Source: Mycolicibacterium hodleri (GTDB taxonomy: Bacteria; Actinomycetota; Actinomycetes; Mycobacteriales; Mycobacteriaceae). From it: a stretch of DNA of 64,000 bases. Numbering within the stretch: position 1 is the first letter of the stretch; every line of letters starts with the position of its first letter. Shown here piece after piece: positions 1-7,712 of this stretch. The position numbers and the translations under genes are program-made. Under the pieces are notes generated by a model that saw only the letters and a list, made by a program, of their open reading frames with translations, was not told the DNA's origin and did no database searches. The stretch is taken from the NCBI RefSeq assembly GCF_006439015.1, contig NZ_RCZG01000007.1, positions 124,001 through 188,000 on the forward strand, in the 5' to 3' direction.

Positions 1-1652
1 GCACTTCCGTAGGCGTTGATGAGGCTGTTGAGATACGGAGCGTTGGGACTGCCGAGGATGTCGGTATATCCCTTGTTCTCCATGTAGACCATGAACACGT
101 GATCGAGTGTGCCGACCGTGGACACCGGCGGCGCGGGTGGCGGCGGGGCGGGCAGATCAGCGCTGACGGTGAACGCCAGGTTGTCGGCATAGGCGTTGTT
201 GTAGTTGCCTGCGACTGGGTTGCAGTCCTTGAGGGTGACGACGATCTGGGCACTGCGGGTTCCCACCGGGATAGTCCCGGCTGTGTGGCGTTCAGCCAGC
301 CCGGTCTGGAACAAGCGACCGAGCGCGGTGACGGGACCTATCCCGCCAACGGCCAGGTACGCATTGTTGGCGTCGAGGAAGGTGACGGTCACAGTGGCCC
401 TCGACGGGTCGAACAGATAACCGCCGAGGTCTCCTCTCAGCGCGTAAGTCACTGTGCCGCCGTCGATTTCGGAGGCCGCGCCGCTGAGGTCGACGGTTTG
501 GCTGAGCGTGGACGTCGCCACGTTTCCGCCGCCGAAGAATTGCGCACCGCTGTCAGCAGGGGCATTGCCCGAACTCGGGAACCCCAGACAGGCCGGCAAC
601 GTCGGACCCTTGGTTCCGAATAGGCCCGGCACACGGCGCAGGGTGCCGTACTGGATGACAGTCGGGGTGCCCGTCACCGCCCACCCCGGCATGGAGACCG
701 AGGCGTAACCCGATAGCGATGCATCACCGACCTCGGCTCCCGGGTTGACCAGAAGATTCGGACTGTTCACCACCAATGCGTTGAGCTGTTGCGCCCCAAC
801 GGGCGTAGAGAGGTGAGTCAAGGTCTGCTCGATTTCGCGGCGCACCCATGCCAGCACGGTCCACAACATCGGCGTCCGGACCGGGTCGAGCGGGCCGTTG
901 GCAGACAACGCATTTCGATCGATGGCAGCCAAGAGGCTAGAGAAGATGGTCGCGACGACGCTGCGCGGCGTGACGGGAACGCTCGCATCGTCGGGCGTGA
1001 CGGTAGCTGCAGTCCTGGCCTTCGCAACGCTCGGCGCGGCTGTCACGGTCACCGTCGGTGACACGGTCGGCGCAGGGACCCTTGCGGTTTTGGCTTGCAG
1101 TCGCGAGGACACCACCGACGTAGTATTCGCACTGAGCGCGGAAGCGGTGGCGGCGCTGCGCCTCGACAGAATGCCGGCCGGTGGTCGATGTCCCCGGACC
1201 GGCGCGGCGACAACCGAATCTCCGCCGCCGACAACCGGAGTCGACGCCGTGGTCGAGGCGCGCGTGCTCGTCGTATCTTTACTCGTAGCGTCCGAGCCGT
1301 TGGTGACGACACCGTTGACGGAGGTGTTGGCACCACCTGATGCCTGCACGACGCCGGCCTGCGGATCGGTCGACGATCCCGTCTGAGCCACACCGGTCGT
1401 CGATCCCCCAGTGGTCGACGATGCCGTGCCGGTGCTCGCGGGGTCGGTGCTCGTGGTCGGTGGAGAGTCGACGGACGAGTCAGGCGCGGGGCCGGAAGTC
1501 CCGGAATCGGTCGACGTACTCGCGGTGTCGCTCGGAGACGAACTGCTTGGCTGGGCCAGCGCGCTGCCTGGGCTCGTCGTGATCGCCACCCCGAGTCCCA
1601 GCGCCACCGCCAAGGCGCCCACCCGACCTACATATCTGGCACTACCCATCAT
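1..1652 (-). CDS. Secreted phosphoesterase-family protein, 3' end cut by window edge
   Basis: An open frame of about 550 codons runs from ATG-ATG at 1652/1649 off the left edge of the window. GAGGAG lies just upstream; the second ATG has the better spacing. Residues 1-30 are a signal peptide ending in a SALA-QP type cleavage site. Residues 31-130 are Ser/Thr/Pro-rich, like a cell-wall spacer. A galactose-binding-like domain follows at about 298-505, starting NLLVNPGAEVGD and including a PGW motif. After a PPPPAPP linker at about 510 comes DHVFMVYMENKGYTDI (residues 517-532), which looks like the start of a PF04185-type phosphoesterase (phospholipase C/acid phosphatase) domain with its metal-binding Glu-Asn at 525-526. 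The catalytic domain lies mostly outside the window. The protein is probably exported. The substrate is unknown, and the family call rests on this one motif. Confidence 0.72.
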   Translation of the reverse strand, partial: MMGSARYVGRVGALAVALGLGVAITTSPGSALAQPSSSSPSDTASTSTDSGTSGPAPDSSVDSPPTTSTDPASTGTASSTTGGSTTGVAQTGSSTDPQAGVVQASGGANTSVNGVVTNGSDATSKDTTSTRASTTASTPVVGGGDSVVAAPVRGHRPPAGILSRRSAATASALSANTTSVVSSRLQAKTARVPAPTVSPTVTVTAAPSVAKARTAATVTPDDASVPVTPRSVVATIFSSLLAAIDRNALSANGPLDPVRTPMLWTVLAWVRREIEQTLTHLSTPVGAQQLNALVVNSPNLLVNPGAEVGDASLSGYASVSMPGWAVTGTPTVIQYGTLRRVPGLFGTKGPTLPACLGFPSSGNAPADSGAQFFGGGNVATSTLSQTVDLSGAASEIDGGTVTYALRGDLGGYLFDPSRATVTVTFLDANNAYLAVGGIGPVTALGRLFQTGLAERHTAGTIPVGTRSAQIVVTLKDCNPVAGNYNNAYADNLAFTVSADLPAPPPPAPPVSTVGTLDHVFMVYMENKGYTDILGSPNAPYLNSLINAYGS

Positions 1653-1960
1653 GGCTCCTCACGGGGAGGGGTGTCCGGCGCAACGGGACACTACGCCGAC
1701 CGTCGCTCGCCGAAAGACGAAATGCATGATCTGGCGGGCCTCGCTGAGCCCGAACCCCGGACGTTCTTCCCGACCTCTTGGACTACTCCGGACACCTCCG
1801 TGCCCGGCACTCCAAGCAAATTCACTCGGCATGGCGCAGCCGTAGAGGCCCGACCGGATCTTCAATAGACCGGATTCACCCCCGCGGCGCGCACCCCGAC
1901 GACTAACTGGGCCGCGCCTACCCCGGCAACTAATCGAGGCCGCGCAGCTACAGAAATGGG
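1653..1960. other. Intergenic stretch without a convincing gene
   Basis: This 308-base region lies upstream of the minus-strand phosphoesterase and downstream of the propeller remnant. Short open frames occur on both strands but have no ribosome binding site or recognisable protein. The only structure I see is an imperfect tandem pair near 1901-1950, in which AACTAA is followed by GGCCGCGC twice. The promoter of the phosphoesterase gene should lie here, but I cannot place its hexamers. Confidence 0.5.
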
Positions 1961-2230
1961 TCAGGCAGTCAGTACGTGAAGCACCGATCCAGAGCCTCTG
2001 TTCAACGTGGTGAGATACAGCTTGCCGCCCGCAGCGACCGCCACACCGCCGGTGGCAACGCCGGCAACGGTGCCGATTGACGTCGCCGCTGCGGAACTGA
2101 GCTTGAACACGTCGGTGGTGTTGGACGCCCGGTCAAAGATGGCTGCGTAGCCCACGCCACCAGCAGGAGTGATGAAGGCACCGTCACCAAGCACACCCGA
2201 GGGGATCGCCGTTACCCTGCTGACCGCTCG
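1961..2230 (-). pseudogene. C-terminal remnant of a repeat/beta-propeller exported protein
   Basis: The minus-strand frame ending at TGA (1963-1961) reads about 88 residues with the look of one or two propeller or repeat blades: VTAIPSGVLGDGAFITP, then GGVGYAAIFDRASN, ending GGKLYLTTLNRGSGSVLHVLTA. The frame stays open upstream to 2521, but that part is the antisense of the hydrolase gene at 2334 and has no protein-like character. I therefore read this as the surviving C-terminus of a larger gene lost by rearrangement. Such C-termini occur in large mycobacterial exported repeat proteins (recollection, not checked). It has no start codon or ribosome binding site of its own. Confidence 0.5.
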
Positions 2231-2333
2231 TTGCCGTTGACACGCCCGGCATCTGTTTCCCGCGTAACTTTGTGGTGTCCGATCGCGATGTAGTAACCAG
2301 ATCCTGGTTTCTGAAGGCGCTAGGGAAGAAGCG

Positions 2334-3047
2334 ATGAAAACCCGACTGATGATGGTGGCCACCGCGGTGGCGTTGCTGCTCGGCATGTCGCACGTGGCGG
2401 CGCATGCCGATGTCGACGACGGCGCGGGTTCAGGGTCGCGGGTCGCGGTGTTGGCTGGGGCGTTCGCCCAGCCTGAGCGGACGATGCAGCAGTTGCACGG
2501 TTCGGTGTGTGCCGCGCCCAATACGTGCGAGCCGTTGTATTACCTGAACCTCGGCACGCTGGGACCGACCATCGGCCAGGCAAGCCTCGACGACGGTGTG
2601 ACGAAACTCGACCAGTGGATCCGCACCACGCCGGGGCCGAAGATCGTGTTCGGGCACTCGCTGGGTGCTTCCGTCATCTATCGGTGGCTGCGCCAGCATT
2701 CATTCGATCCGAGCGCTCCGCCGCCGAGCGAGTTGCGTTTCATCACCACCGGCGCACCTGAGCGGCGCGGCACTGGTTACGTCTGGACCGATCCCGAAGG
2801 CAAGAACCAGTATCGAGCAAGGGAAGGGTTCGGAATTCCGGCGAACACCCCCTACCGCGTCGTAGATGTGTGCCGTAAGTGGGACGGTTTCTGCTACTTC
2901 ATACCGGGCGATCAGCGCTCCTTGGACGGACAGATGAGCAAACGACACACCGACTATTCGGATATTGACCTCAATGACCCGGCGAATCAAGTCGACGTCG
3001 AGGGCAACGTGACCGAGGTGCTGGTACCGACACCTGGTTTGGGATGA
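2334..3047 (+). CDS. Exported PE-PPE-domain-like serine hydrolase
   Basis: This is a 237-residue protein. Residues 1-25 form a signal peptide (MKTRLMMVATAVALLLGMS, cleavage near AHA-DV). The mature part is an alpha/beta hydrolase of the mycobacterial PE-PPE C-terminal type (PF08237): a first strand RVAVLAGAF, an invariant-looking pair of cysteines near 59-65, and the nucleophile elbow GHSLGAS with Ser109. The family acts on acyl esters at the cell surface; the substrate here is unknown. The start is supported by GGGAAGAAG a few bases upstream. The gene stands alone, between a remnant on its left and the ssrA-flanking repeat on its right. A lipase or cutinase-like activity is equally possible. 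Confidence 0.75.
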   Translation: MKTRLMMVATAVALLLGMSHVAAHADVDDGAGSGSRVAVLAGAFAQPERTMQQLHGSVCAAPNTCEPLYYLNLGTLGPTIGQASLDDGVTKLDQWIRTTPGPKIVFGHSLGASVIYRWLRQHSFDPSAPPPSELRFITTGAPERRGTGYVWTDPEGKNQYRAREGFGIPANTPYRVVDVCRKWDGFCYFIPGDQRSLDGQMSKRHTDYSDIDLNDPANQVDVEGNVTEVLVPTPGLG

Positions 3048-3141
3048 GCTGACTATCGCTTGCGCGTAGATCGCCGCGGTCATCTCCATGGGCGTAGCAG
3101 GCCGCACAGCATCGGTTCGAGCCCGACTGGGGGCGCTGTCC

Positions 3142-3181
3142 TTACCTGCTTCTATTCGGTTCTGCTGCCGGGAAGCGAACC
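3142..3181 (-). repeat. Degenerate direct copy of the ssrA 3' end (putative att remnant)
   Basis: This 40-base segment matches 4121-4160 at 34 of 40 positions without gaps and in the same orientation. The matched part covers one arm of the ssrA terminator, the acceptor 3' strand and the T-arm of the tmRNA. The rest of the tmRNA is absent here. A displaced 3' end of this kind is the usual scar of an element that integrated into ssrA and rebuilt the gene with its own copy. Confidence 0.6.
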
Positions 3182-3203
3182 CTCGACATCACCGTGACGG
3201 ACG

Positions 3204-3977
3204 CTACTGCGCGAGGTACCCGCCGTCGACAGGCAGTACTACGCCGGTGATGAAGGAGGCTTCCTCTGAGGCGAGGAAGACGATGGCGCTGGCGACTTCG
3301 GCCGGTTCGCCGATGCGGCCCATCGGATGCATCCGCTCTATCGTCGCCAGGTATTCCGCGCCACCCGGCTCCTCCGGGAGCTGTTTGACCCGCTCGGTTC
3401 GAATCGTCCCGGGAGCAACGGCATTGACTCTGATCCCGTGGTCGGCCCATTCGACCGCCAGATGCTTGGTCAAGCCGGTGGCGATGAACTTGGCGGGCCC
3501 ATAGGCCGCCTGCCGCTTCTGCCCGGCCAGTCCGGAGATCGAGGAGAGACAGACAATGGCGCCACCACCGGTCAGCAGCATCGCCTCGATCGCGAACTTG
3601 CACGTGAGGAACATGCCGCGCCCGTCGATGGCCATCACCTCGTCCCAGCCGGCGACGGTCACCTCCGTCGCGTCGCCGAGCGGGATGATGCCGGCGTTGG
3701 CAACCAGCACATCGAGCCGGCCGAAGCGGTCGGCCGCCGCCCCGATCATTCGCCGCGCGTCCTTCTCGACCGAGACGTCGCCGATGACCGTCTCGACCTC
3801 TGCGTCGGCATGCCGTAGTTCATCGGCCAGCGCCAGCAGCGGATCGCCCCGAATGTCGGTCAAGGTCAGCCGCGCGCCCTCGTGCGCGAAGAGTTCGGCG
3901 GTCGCCCGACCGATGCCGAACGCCGCACCGGTGATCACAGCAGACTTCCCGAGGAGGCGTCTTGGTCCCCGGATCAC
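3204..3977 (-). CDS. Short-chain dehydrogenase/reductase (SDR)
   Basis: This is a classical SDR of about 258 residues, using the GTG at 3977 preceded by GGGGAAG. The frame is open to 4040, but the extra 21 residues are Arg-rich and unlike the family. The NAD(P)-binding motif TGAAFGIG is at residues 16-23. NAG (VANAGII) and the catalytic Ser with YGPAK (Tyr-x-x-x-Lys) are all present, and the C-terminus GVVLPVDGGYLAQ is typical. Substrate specificity cannot be read, though acidic residues after the second strand (TLTDIRGD) favour NAD over NADP. It is the only gene between the two ssrA 3'-end copies, so it may be cargo left from an integrated element. Confidence 0.85.
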   Translation of the reverse strand: MIRGPRRLLGKSAVITGAAFGIGRATAELFAHEGARLTLTDIRGDPLLALADELRHADAEVETVIGDVSVEKDARRMIGAAADRFGRLDVLVANAGIIPLGDATEVTVAGWDEVMAIDGRGMFLTCKFAIEAMLLTGGGAIVCLSSISGLAGQKRQAAYGPAKFIATGLTKHLAVEWADHGIRVNAVAPGTIRTERVKQLPEEPGGAEYLATIERMHPMGRIGEPAEVASAIVFLASEEASFITGVVLPVDGGYLAQ

Positions 3978-4097
3978 AGCTTCCCCATTTTGGTCCGTGT
4001 ACCGCCATTCGCGCCTGCGTTCACCGCAGTATCGTGTCACTGCTGGTCGGACGGTGTCCGGGCTTTGATGTCGCGGTGCGATTCGGGGTCAACACGA

Positions 4098-4130
4098 AAG
4101 CAGGCCAGGGCTGGTGGCCCTGACCTGCTT
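4098..4130 (-). terminator. Intrinsic terminator-like hairpin downstream of ssrA
   Basis: The arms 4098-4111 and 4117-4130 pair over 14 bases with one U-G wobble and a 5-base loop. The hairpin starts nine bases beyond the mature tmRNA 3' end. A short T/C-rich tract follows but no long U-run, as is common in mycobacteria. Confidence 0.7.
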
Positions 4131-4160
4131 CTCTTCGGTGGAGCTGCCGGGAATCGAACC
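4121..4160 (-). repeat. ssrA 3' end copy (intact side of the putative att pair)
   Basis: This is the functional partner of the degenerate copy at 3142-3181. It covers the terminator arm, the acceptor strand and the T-arm of tmRNA. Similarity stops abruptly on both sides of the 40 bases, as expected for a recombination core rather than a gene duplication. Confidence 0.6.
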
Positions 4161-4504
4161 CGGGTCCTACGGCATTCCCTCGAGGCTTCTCCGTGCGCAG
4201 TTCGCTATGCCTCTACTTGGATCTCTCAGTCACGCGAACAAGCCGAGATGACGATCCCAGTCGCTGTTTGATGTCCCCGTACATCCCGCGACCGGACGTA
4301 TGGGTTTGTCCCTCTAGATGACGCCAGGCTCCGGGTCGAGGGCTCTCCCGGTCTGACGGACACACCGTCGCTTAGGCAGCGAGGGCGTAGTCGCGCTGAT
4401 TGGAATCGGCGCTTAATTGGTTGCAACGACGCTTACGGTGGTCATTTGCCTGCACCGGCACGCTTCCCTTGATTCGATGCGCGAAGTCGAAACCGTTCAG
4501 CCCC
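4139..4504 (-). ncRNA. ssrA: Transfer-messenger RNA (tmRNA)
   Basis: This is a one-piece tmRNA of about 366 nt. The 5' end GGGGCTGAACGG pairs with the 3' end CAGCTCC plus discriminator A (4139); the next encoded bases are CCG, so CCA is added after processing. The T-arm reads GGGTTCGATTCCC. The resume codon GCC and tag frame lie at 4410-4372 and encode ADSNQRDYALAA followed by TAA, one residue different from the M. tuberculosis tag as I recall it (H to N). Its partner SmpB is encoded 1.8 kb upstream on the same strand. The molecule frees stalled ribosomes and tags the unfinished protein for proteolysis. Confidence 0.97.
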
Positions 4505-4537
4505 TCGCACCCCTGCCGAACTTCAGCAGGAAGGTTG

Positions 4538-4543
4538 ATTCTA
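4538..4543 (-). promoter_or_regulatory. Possible -10 element for ssrA (TAGAAT)
   Basis: TAGAAT on the minus strand lies 33 bases before the mature 5' end of ssrA. This would leave a short leader to be removed by RNase P. No good -35 hexamer is visible at 17 bases. Confidence 0.35.
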
Positions 4544-4583
4544 CCCACGTATACGACAACGGCCATCGATTAAATAGTCCCGG

Positions 4584-5426
4584 TCAGATCACGTATGCCA
4601 GATTGTCGACGATTCGCTGTCCGACCTCGGCGTCTCCGTCGATCTCGAGCGCCGTCGAACGGGCGGTGCTCATGGGTCTTCCTCCGGCCAACCGGGTGAA
4701 CTGCAGCCCGTCCAGACGGATGGCGGTAGTCGGCTGCGCATCGAAGTCATCGACGAGGGTGGCCCGCCCGTCGACTGCCACCCTGATCGTGCGGGCCAGC
4801 GGTCCGGTCAGTTCGATGGAGACCCGGGATCCGTCCGGCGCCTTGCCCAGTTTGCCGACCACGAATCCCATGCTCGCCACCATCTCGTCGAGGGCTAAGC
4901 GCGCCGCCGGCGTGTCGAGATCGCCATCCGACGAAGGGCGCGCCAGGGCCTCGCGAATGTCCTGCTCGTGCATCCAGCAGTCGAAGAGGCGCACCCGCAT
5001 GAAACGCCCGTAGGAATCCGGGCCTGCCGGCGTCGCGGTGAGCGCGTTCCAATCGTCGTGGTTCATCGCGGTCAACGTCTCGCGCCGAGAAGCGGTGACG
5101 TCGCGGAATCGCAGCAACACGGCCGCGCCGGTTTCCCCATCGAGGTGCCTCACCCAGCATTCGTTCATCACCCCGATCGGATTTCGCACGTGCTCGAGGG
5201 TCGACACCTCGATGTCGGCTTCCGGCGTCGGGATACCGGCAAGCATCGACTCGGTGCCAACGACGTGAGCGACGACATCGTGCACGCACCAGCCGGGCAG
5301 GGGTGTTGGACTCCTCCACCGATTCTCGGGCAGGTCGGTCAGTATCCCGTCGATGTCGTCCCACACGGCGAAGAGGCCCGTGAGGATCTCGGCTTGATCG
5401 AGTTTGGTGCGGGGACGTTCGGTCAT
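4584..5426 (-). CDS. Maleylpyruvate isomerase family, mycothiol-dependent-type protein
   Basis: This 280-residue protein has the two-domain plan of the MDMPI family. The N-terminal DinB-like helical bundle carries putative metal ligands in GWCVHDVVAHVVGTE (His49, His54) and in the WMHEQDIREAL helix (His153). From about 165 on there is an SCP2-like C-terminal domain. The founding enzyme isomerises maleylpyruvate with mycothiol as cofactor, but most mycobacterial paralogues have no assigned substrate and the two domains also occur in other thiol-transfer proteins. It lies between the EamA gene and ssrA, with 79 bases to the tmRNA 5' end. The start ATG at 5426 fits the family N-terminus. Confidence 0.8.
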   Translation of the reverse strand: MTERPRTKLDQAEILTGLFAVWDDIDGILTDLPENRWRSPTPLPGWCVHDVVAHVVGTESMLAGIPTPEADIEVSTLEHVRNPIGVMNECWVRHLDGETGAAVLLRFRDVTASRRETLTAMNHDDWNALTATPAGPDSYGRFMRVRLFDCWMHEQDIREALARPSSDGDLDTPAARLALDEMVASMGFVVGKLGKAPDGSRVSIELTGPLARTIRVAVDGRATLVDDFDAQPTTAIRLDGLQFTRLAGGRPMSTARSTALEIDGDAEVGQRIVDNLAYVI

Positions 5427-5458
5427 TCGGGCGATGTTAGACGCCTATTCCGTGCGGT

Positions 5459-6307
5459 TCATCGGCCCGCGGCGATCATGCCCACCGACATCAGAGCCAG
5501 CGCCATTCCCGCCGCCTGCCAACGCGTGACCTTCTCCTTGAGCACCACTAGCGCCAGTCCAACCGTGCCCGCCGGATACAACGAGATCAACACGCTCGTC
5601 AGCGAAAGCATCGATGCGTGCAGAGCCAGCAGCATCGCGACGTTCGAGATGGTGTCCAACACTCCAGCCGCCAAGGCCAGTTTCAGAGGCACTCCCGACG
5701 GCACCGCAAGATTACCCGACACCACCGCGATCACGAGAACCATCAGGCTCGCACTCAGTCGGGCGAAGACCAGCGGCCAGAGCTGGGCCTCTATCGGCGC
5801 CTGGTCGATCAGCACGAAGTTCAGCCCGAACGCGAGTCCGGCACCGAGCGTCAGCCAGGCCACCTTCGTGGTAAAGCGGTGCTCGGTCGAATCCTTGTCG
5901 CCCACTTCGCGGCTCACCAAGACCACGGCAATCAGCGCCAGGGCGATGCCCGCGTAGGCCAGGACACTGGGCCGCTCCCCCAGCGTCACCCCCGCGACGA
6001 TGGGGACGCCTGCCACCAGGATGGCCGTCAGCGGCGACACCAACGACATCGGACCGGTCCCGAGCGCGGCGTAGAACCACCACACCCCGAACGCCTGGCT
6101 CAGCCCGCAGAGACCGCCCCACACGATCGCGGGCGTCGACACGTGGCCACCGACCGCGAAGGCCAGCGCGGTGAGCAGGACGAGGGCGACCGGGTAGGAC
6201 ACCAGTACGACCCGCAACGCCGCCACGCGTCGCGACGCCAGACCCCCGACGAAGTCACTCACCCCGTAACCGATTCCGGAGAGCACTGCGAAGGCCGGAC
6301 CCACCAA
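5459..6307 (-). CDS. EamA/DMT-family membrane transporter
   Basis: This is a 282-residue integral membrane protein with about ten hydrophobic segments in two homologous halves (roughly 1-130 and 145-282). That is the fold of the drug/metabolite transporter superfamily. Each half ends in a Gly/Ala-rich helix (AYAGIALALIAVVLVSRE and QAAGMALALMSVGMIAAG). It lies eight bases downstream of smpB on the same strand and is probably cotranscribed with it. The substrate is not predictable; family members export metabolites or amino acids. Confidence 0.85.
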   Translation of the reverse strand: MVGPAFAVLSGIGYGVSDFVGGLASRRVAALRVVLVSYPVALVLLTALAFAVGGHVSTPAIVWGGLCGLSQAFGVWWFYAALGTGPMSLVSPLTAILVAGVPIVAGVTLGERPSVLAYAGIALALIAVVLVSREVGDKDSTEHRFTTKVAWLTLGAGLAFGLNFVLIDQAPIEAQLWPLVFARLSASLMVLVIAVVSGNLAVPSGVPLKLALAAGVLDTISNVAMLLALHASMLSLTSVLISLYPAGTVGLALVVLKEKVTRWQAAGMALALMSVGMIAAGR

Positions 6308-6315
6308 GGACCCGA

Positions 6316-6816
6316 TCAGCTCATGCCCTTGGACCGCCTGCCGAGCTCGCGAATCACCTCGCGGTCGGCGTCGCGCTTGGCCAGATCCTGGCGCTTGTCA
6401 TGCGCTTGCTTGCCGCGTGCCAGCGCGAGTTCGACCTTGACCTTGCCCTCAGTGAAGTACAGCGACAACGGCACCAGCGAAAGGTTGCCGTCCTTGATCT
6501 TGCCGATGAGGTTGTCGATCTGGGTGCGATGCATTAGCAGCTTCCGATTGCGTCGCGGCGCGTGATTGGTCCATGAGCCGTGGTGATACTCGGGGATGTG
6601 CAGGTTGCGCAGCCAGACCTCCCCGTCGTCGACCGTGGCGAACGAATCCGCCAGCGACGCCTGTCCCTCGCGGAGGCTCTTCACCTCGGTCCCCATCAAC
6701 GCGACACCGGCCTCGAAGGTCTCGAGGATTGAATAGTTGTGCCGCGCCTTGCGATTGGTGGCCACGACCTGATTGTTGCGGTGCTTCTTGACGTCCGCAG
6801 CCGATTTCTTGGCCAC
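6316..6816 (-). CDS. smpB: SsrA-binding protein SmpB
   Basis: This 166-residue protein binds the tRNA-like part of tmRNA and delivers it to stalled ribosomes. The conserved core runs ATNRKARHNYSILETFEAG, then GTEVKSLREGQASLADSF, then ARGKQAHDKRQ, and the basic tail RELGRRSKG is intact. I chose the GTG at 6816, which gives VAKKSAADVKK. This is a lysine-rich N-terminus slightly longer than the M. tuberculosis protein, and it starts two bases after the ftsX stop. The order ftsE-ftsX-smpB is the mycobacterial one. tmRNA itself lies further downstream on the same strand. Confidence 0.97.
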   Translation of the reverse strand: MAKKSAADVKKHRNNQVVATNRKARHNYSILETFEAGVALMGTEVKSLREGQASLADSFATVDDGEVWLRNLHIPEYHHGSWTNHAPRRNRKLLMHRTQIDNLIGKIKDGNLSLVPLSLYFTEGKVKVELALARGKQAHDKRQDLAKRDADREVIRELGRRSKGMS

Positions 6817-6818
6817 CG

Positions 6819-7712
6819 CTAACGCCGTACGTACAGCCGCAGAGTGACGTAGCCCGTGACACCGGCCATCGCCACGCCCAGGAACAGCAGAATCGGAGCG
6901 ATGTAGAGGATGTCGGCGTAGTCGATCCTGGCGATCAGATTCGCTTGATAGAACTGATTGAGCGCCTTCTCGAGGAACAGTGCCCGCACCACGATCAGCC
7001 CGACGATCGAGATCACCACGCCGATGAAGGCCGCCAACATGGCCTCGACGAGGAAGGGCAGCTGCGTATACCAGCGACTTGCGCCGACCAGTCGCATGAT
7101 CCCCACCTCTGTTCTTCGTGTGTACGCCGCGACTTGAACCATGTTGGCTATCAATAAGATCGCACCGACCGCCTGCACCAACGCCACGGCGAAGGCCGCA
7201 GCGCTCAAACCGTCGAGCACCGCGAAGAGCCGGTCGATCAGTTCCTTCTGATTCAACACGTTCAGGACGCCGGGCTGAGCCTTCAACGCATTGTCGAAGT
7301 CCTCGTGCTGTTCCGGGTCGTCGAGCTTGACCACGAACGATGCTGGGAACGCGTTCTTCCCCGCGACATCCTTGTACTGCGGAAACTTCTTGATCGCGTC
7401 GTCGTAGGCGTCCTGTTGGTTGAGGAACCGAACCGACTTGACGTCGGCACGGTCCTCGATCTGCTGGCGCAGCGCCTTGCACGGGTCCGCGTCACACGTC
7501 GCGTCGTTGGCCGATACGTCGTTGGTCAGGAATACCTGACTTTCGACGCGATCGAGATAGATGTTGCGCGAACTGTCGGCGAGGCGCACCACGAGGAGCC
7601 CACCGCCGAACAAACCGATGGAGATGGCGGTCGTCAAGATCATGGCGACCGTCATGGTGACGTTGCGACGAAGTCCGGTGAGGACTTCGTTGACGAGAAA
7701 GCCGAAGCGCAC
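6819..7712 (-). CDS. ftsX: Cell division protein FtsX
   Basis: This 297-residue membrane partner of FtsE has one N-terminal transmembrane helix (about 20-42, TMTVAMILTTAISIGLFGGG). An extracytoplasmic domain follows (about 45-165) with two cysteines spaced CDADPC, as in mycobacterial FtsX. Three C-terminal helices (about 170-290) complete it. FtsEX senses division-ring state and activates peptidoglycan hydrolases through the outer domain (RipC in M. tuberculosis). The GTG start at 7712 directly follows the ftsE stop, so the two are translationally coupled. Confidence 0.96.
   Translation of the reverse strand: MRFGFLVNEVLTGLRRNVTMTVAMILTTAISIGLFGGGLLVVRLADSSRNIYLDRVESQVFLTNDVSANDATCDADPCKALRQQIEDRADVKSVRFLNQQDAYDDAIKKFPQYKDVAGKNAFPASFVVKLDDPEQHEDFDNALKAQPGVLNVLNQKELIDRLFAVLDGLSAAAFAVALVQAVGAILLIANMVQVAAYTRRTEVGIMRLVGASRWYTQLPFLVEAMLAAFIGVVISIVGLIVVRALFLEKALNQFYQANLIARIDYADILYIAPILLFLGVAMAGVTGYVTLRLYVRR

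Noticed and set aside
2231..2521. Upstream extension of the propeller remnant as one 186-residue gene
   Set aside because: This part is the exact antisense of the start of the exported hydrolase gene and reads as Cys/Thr-rich non-protein sequence.
3108..3140. tRNA-like T-arm CGGTTCGAGCCCG on the plus strand
   Set aside because: No matching acceptor 5' strand, D-arm or anticodon arm can be folded upstream; it is probably coincidental sequence next to the real ssrA-derived copy.
6817..7482. Long open frame extending smpB upstream
   Set aside because: It runs through ftsX in another frame; the SmpB family starts near residue 1 of the GTG 6816 version.
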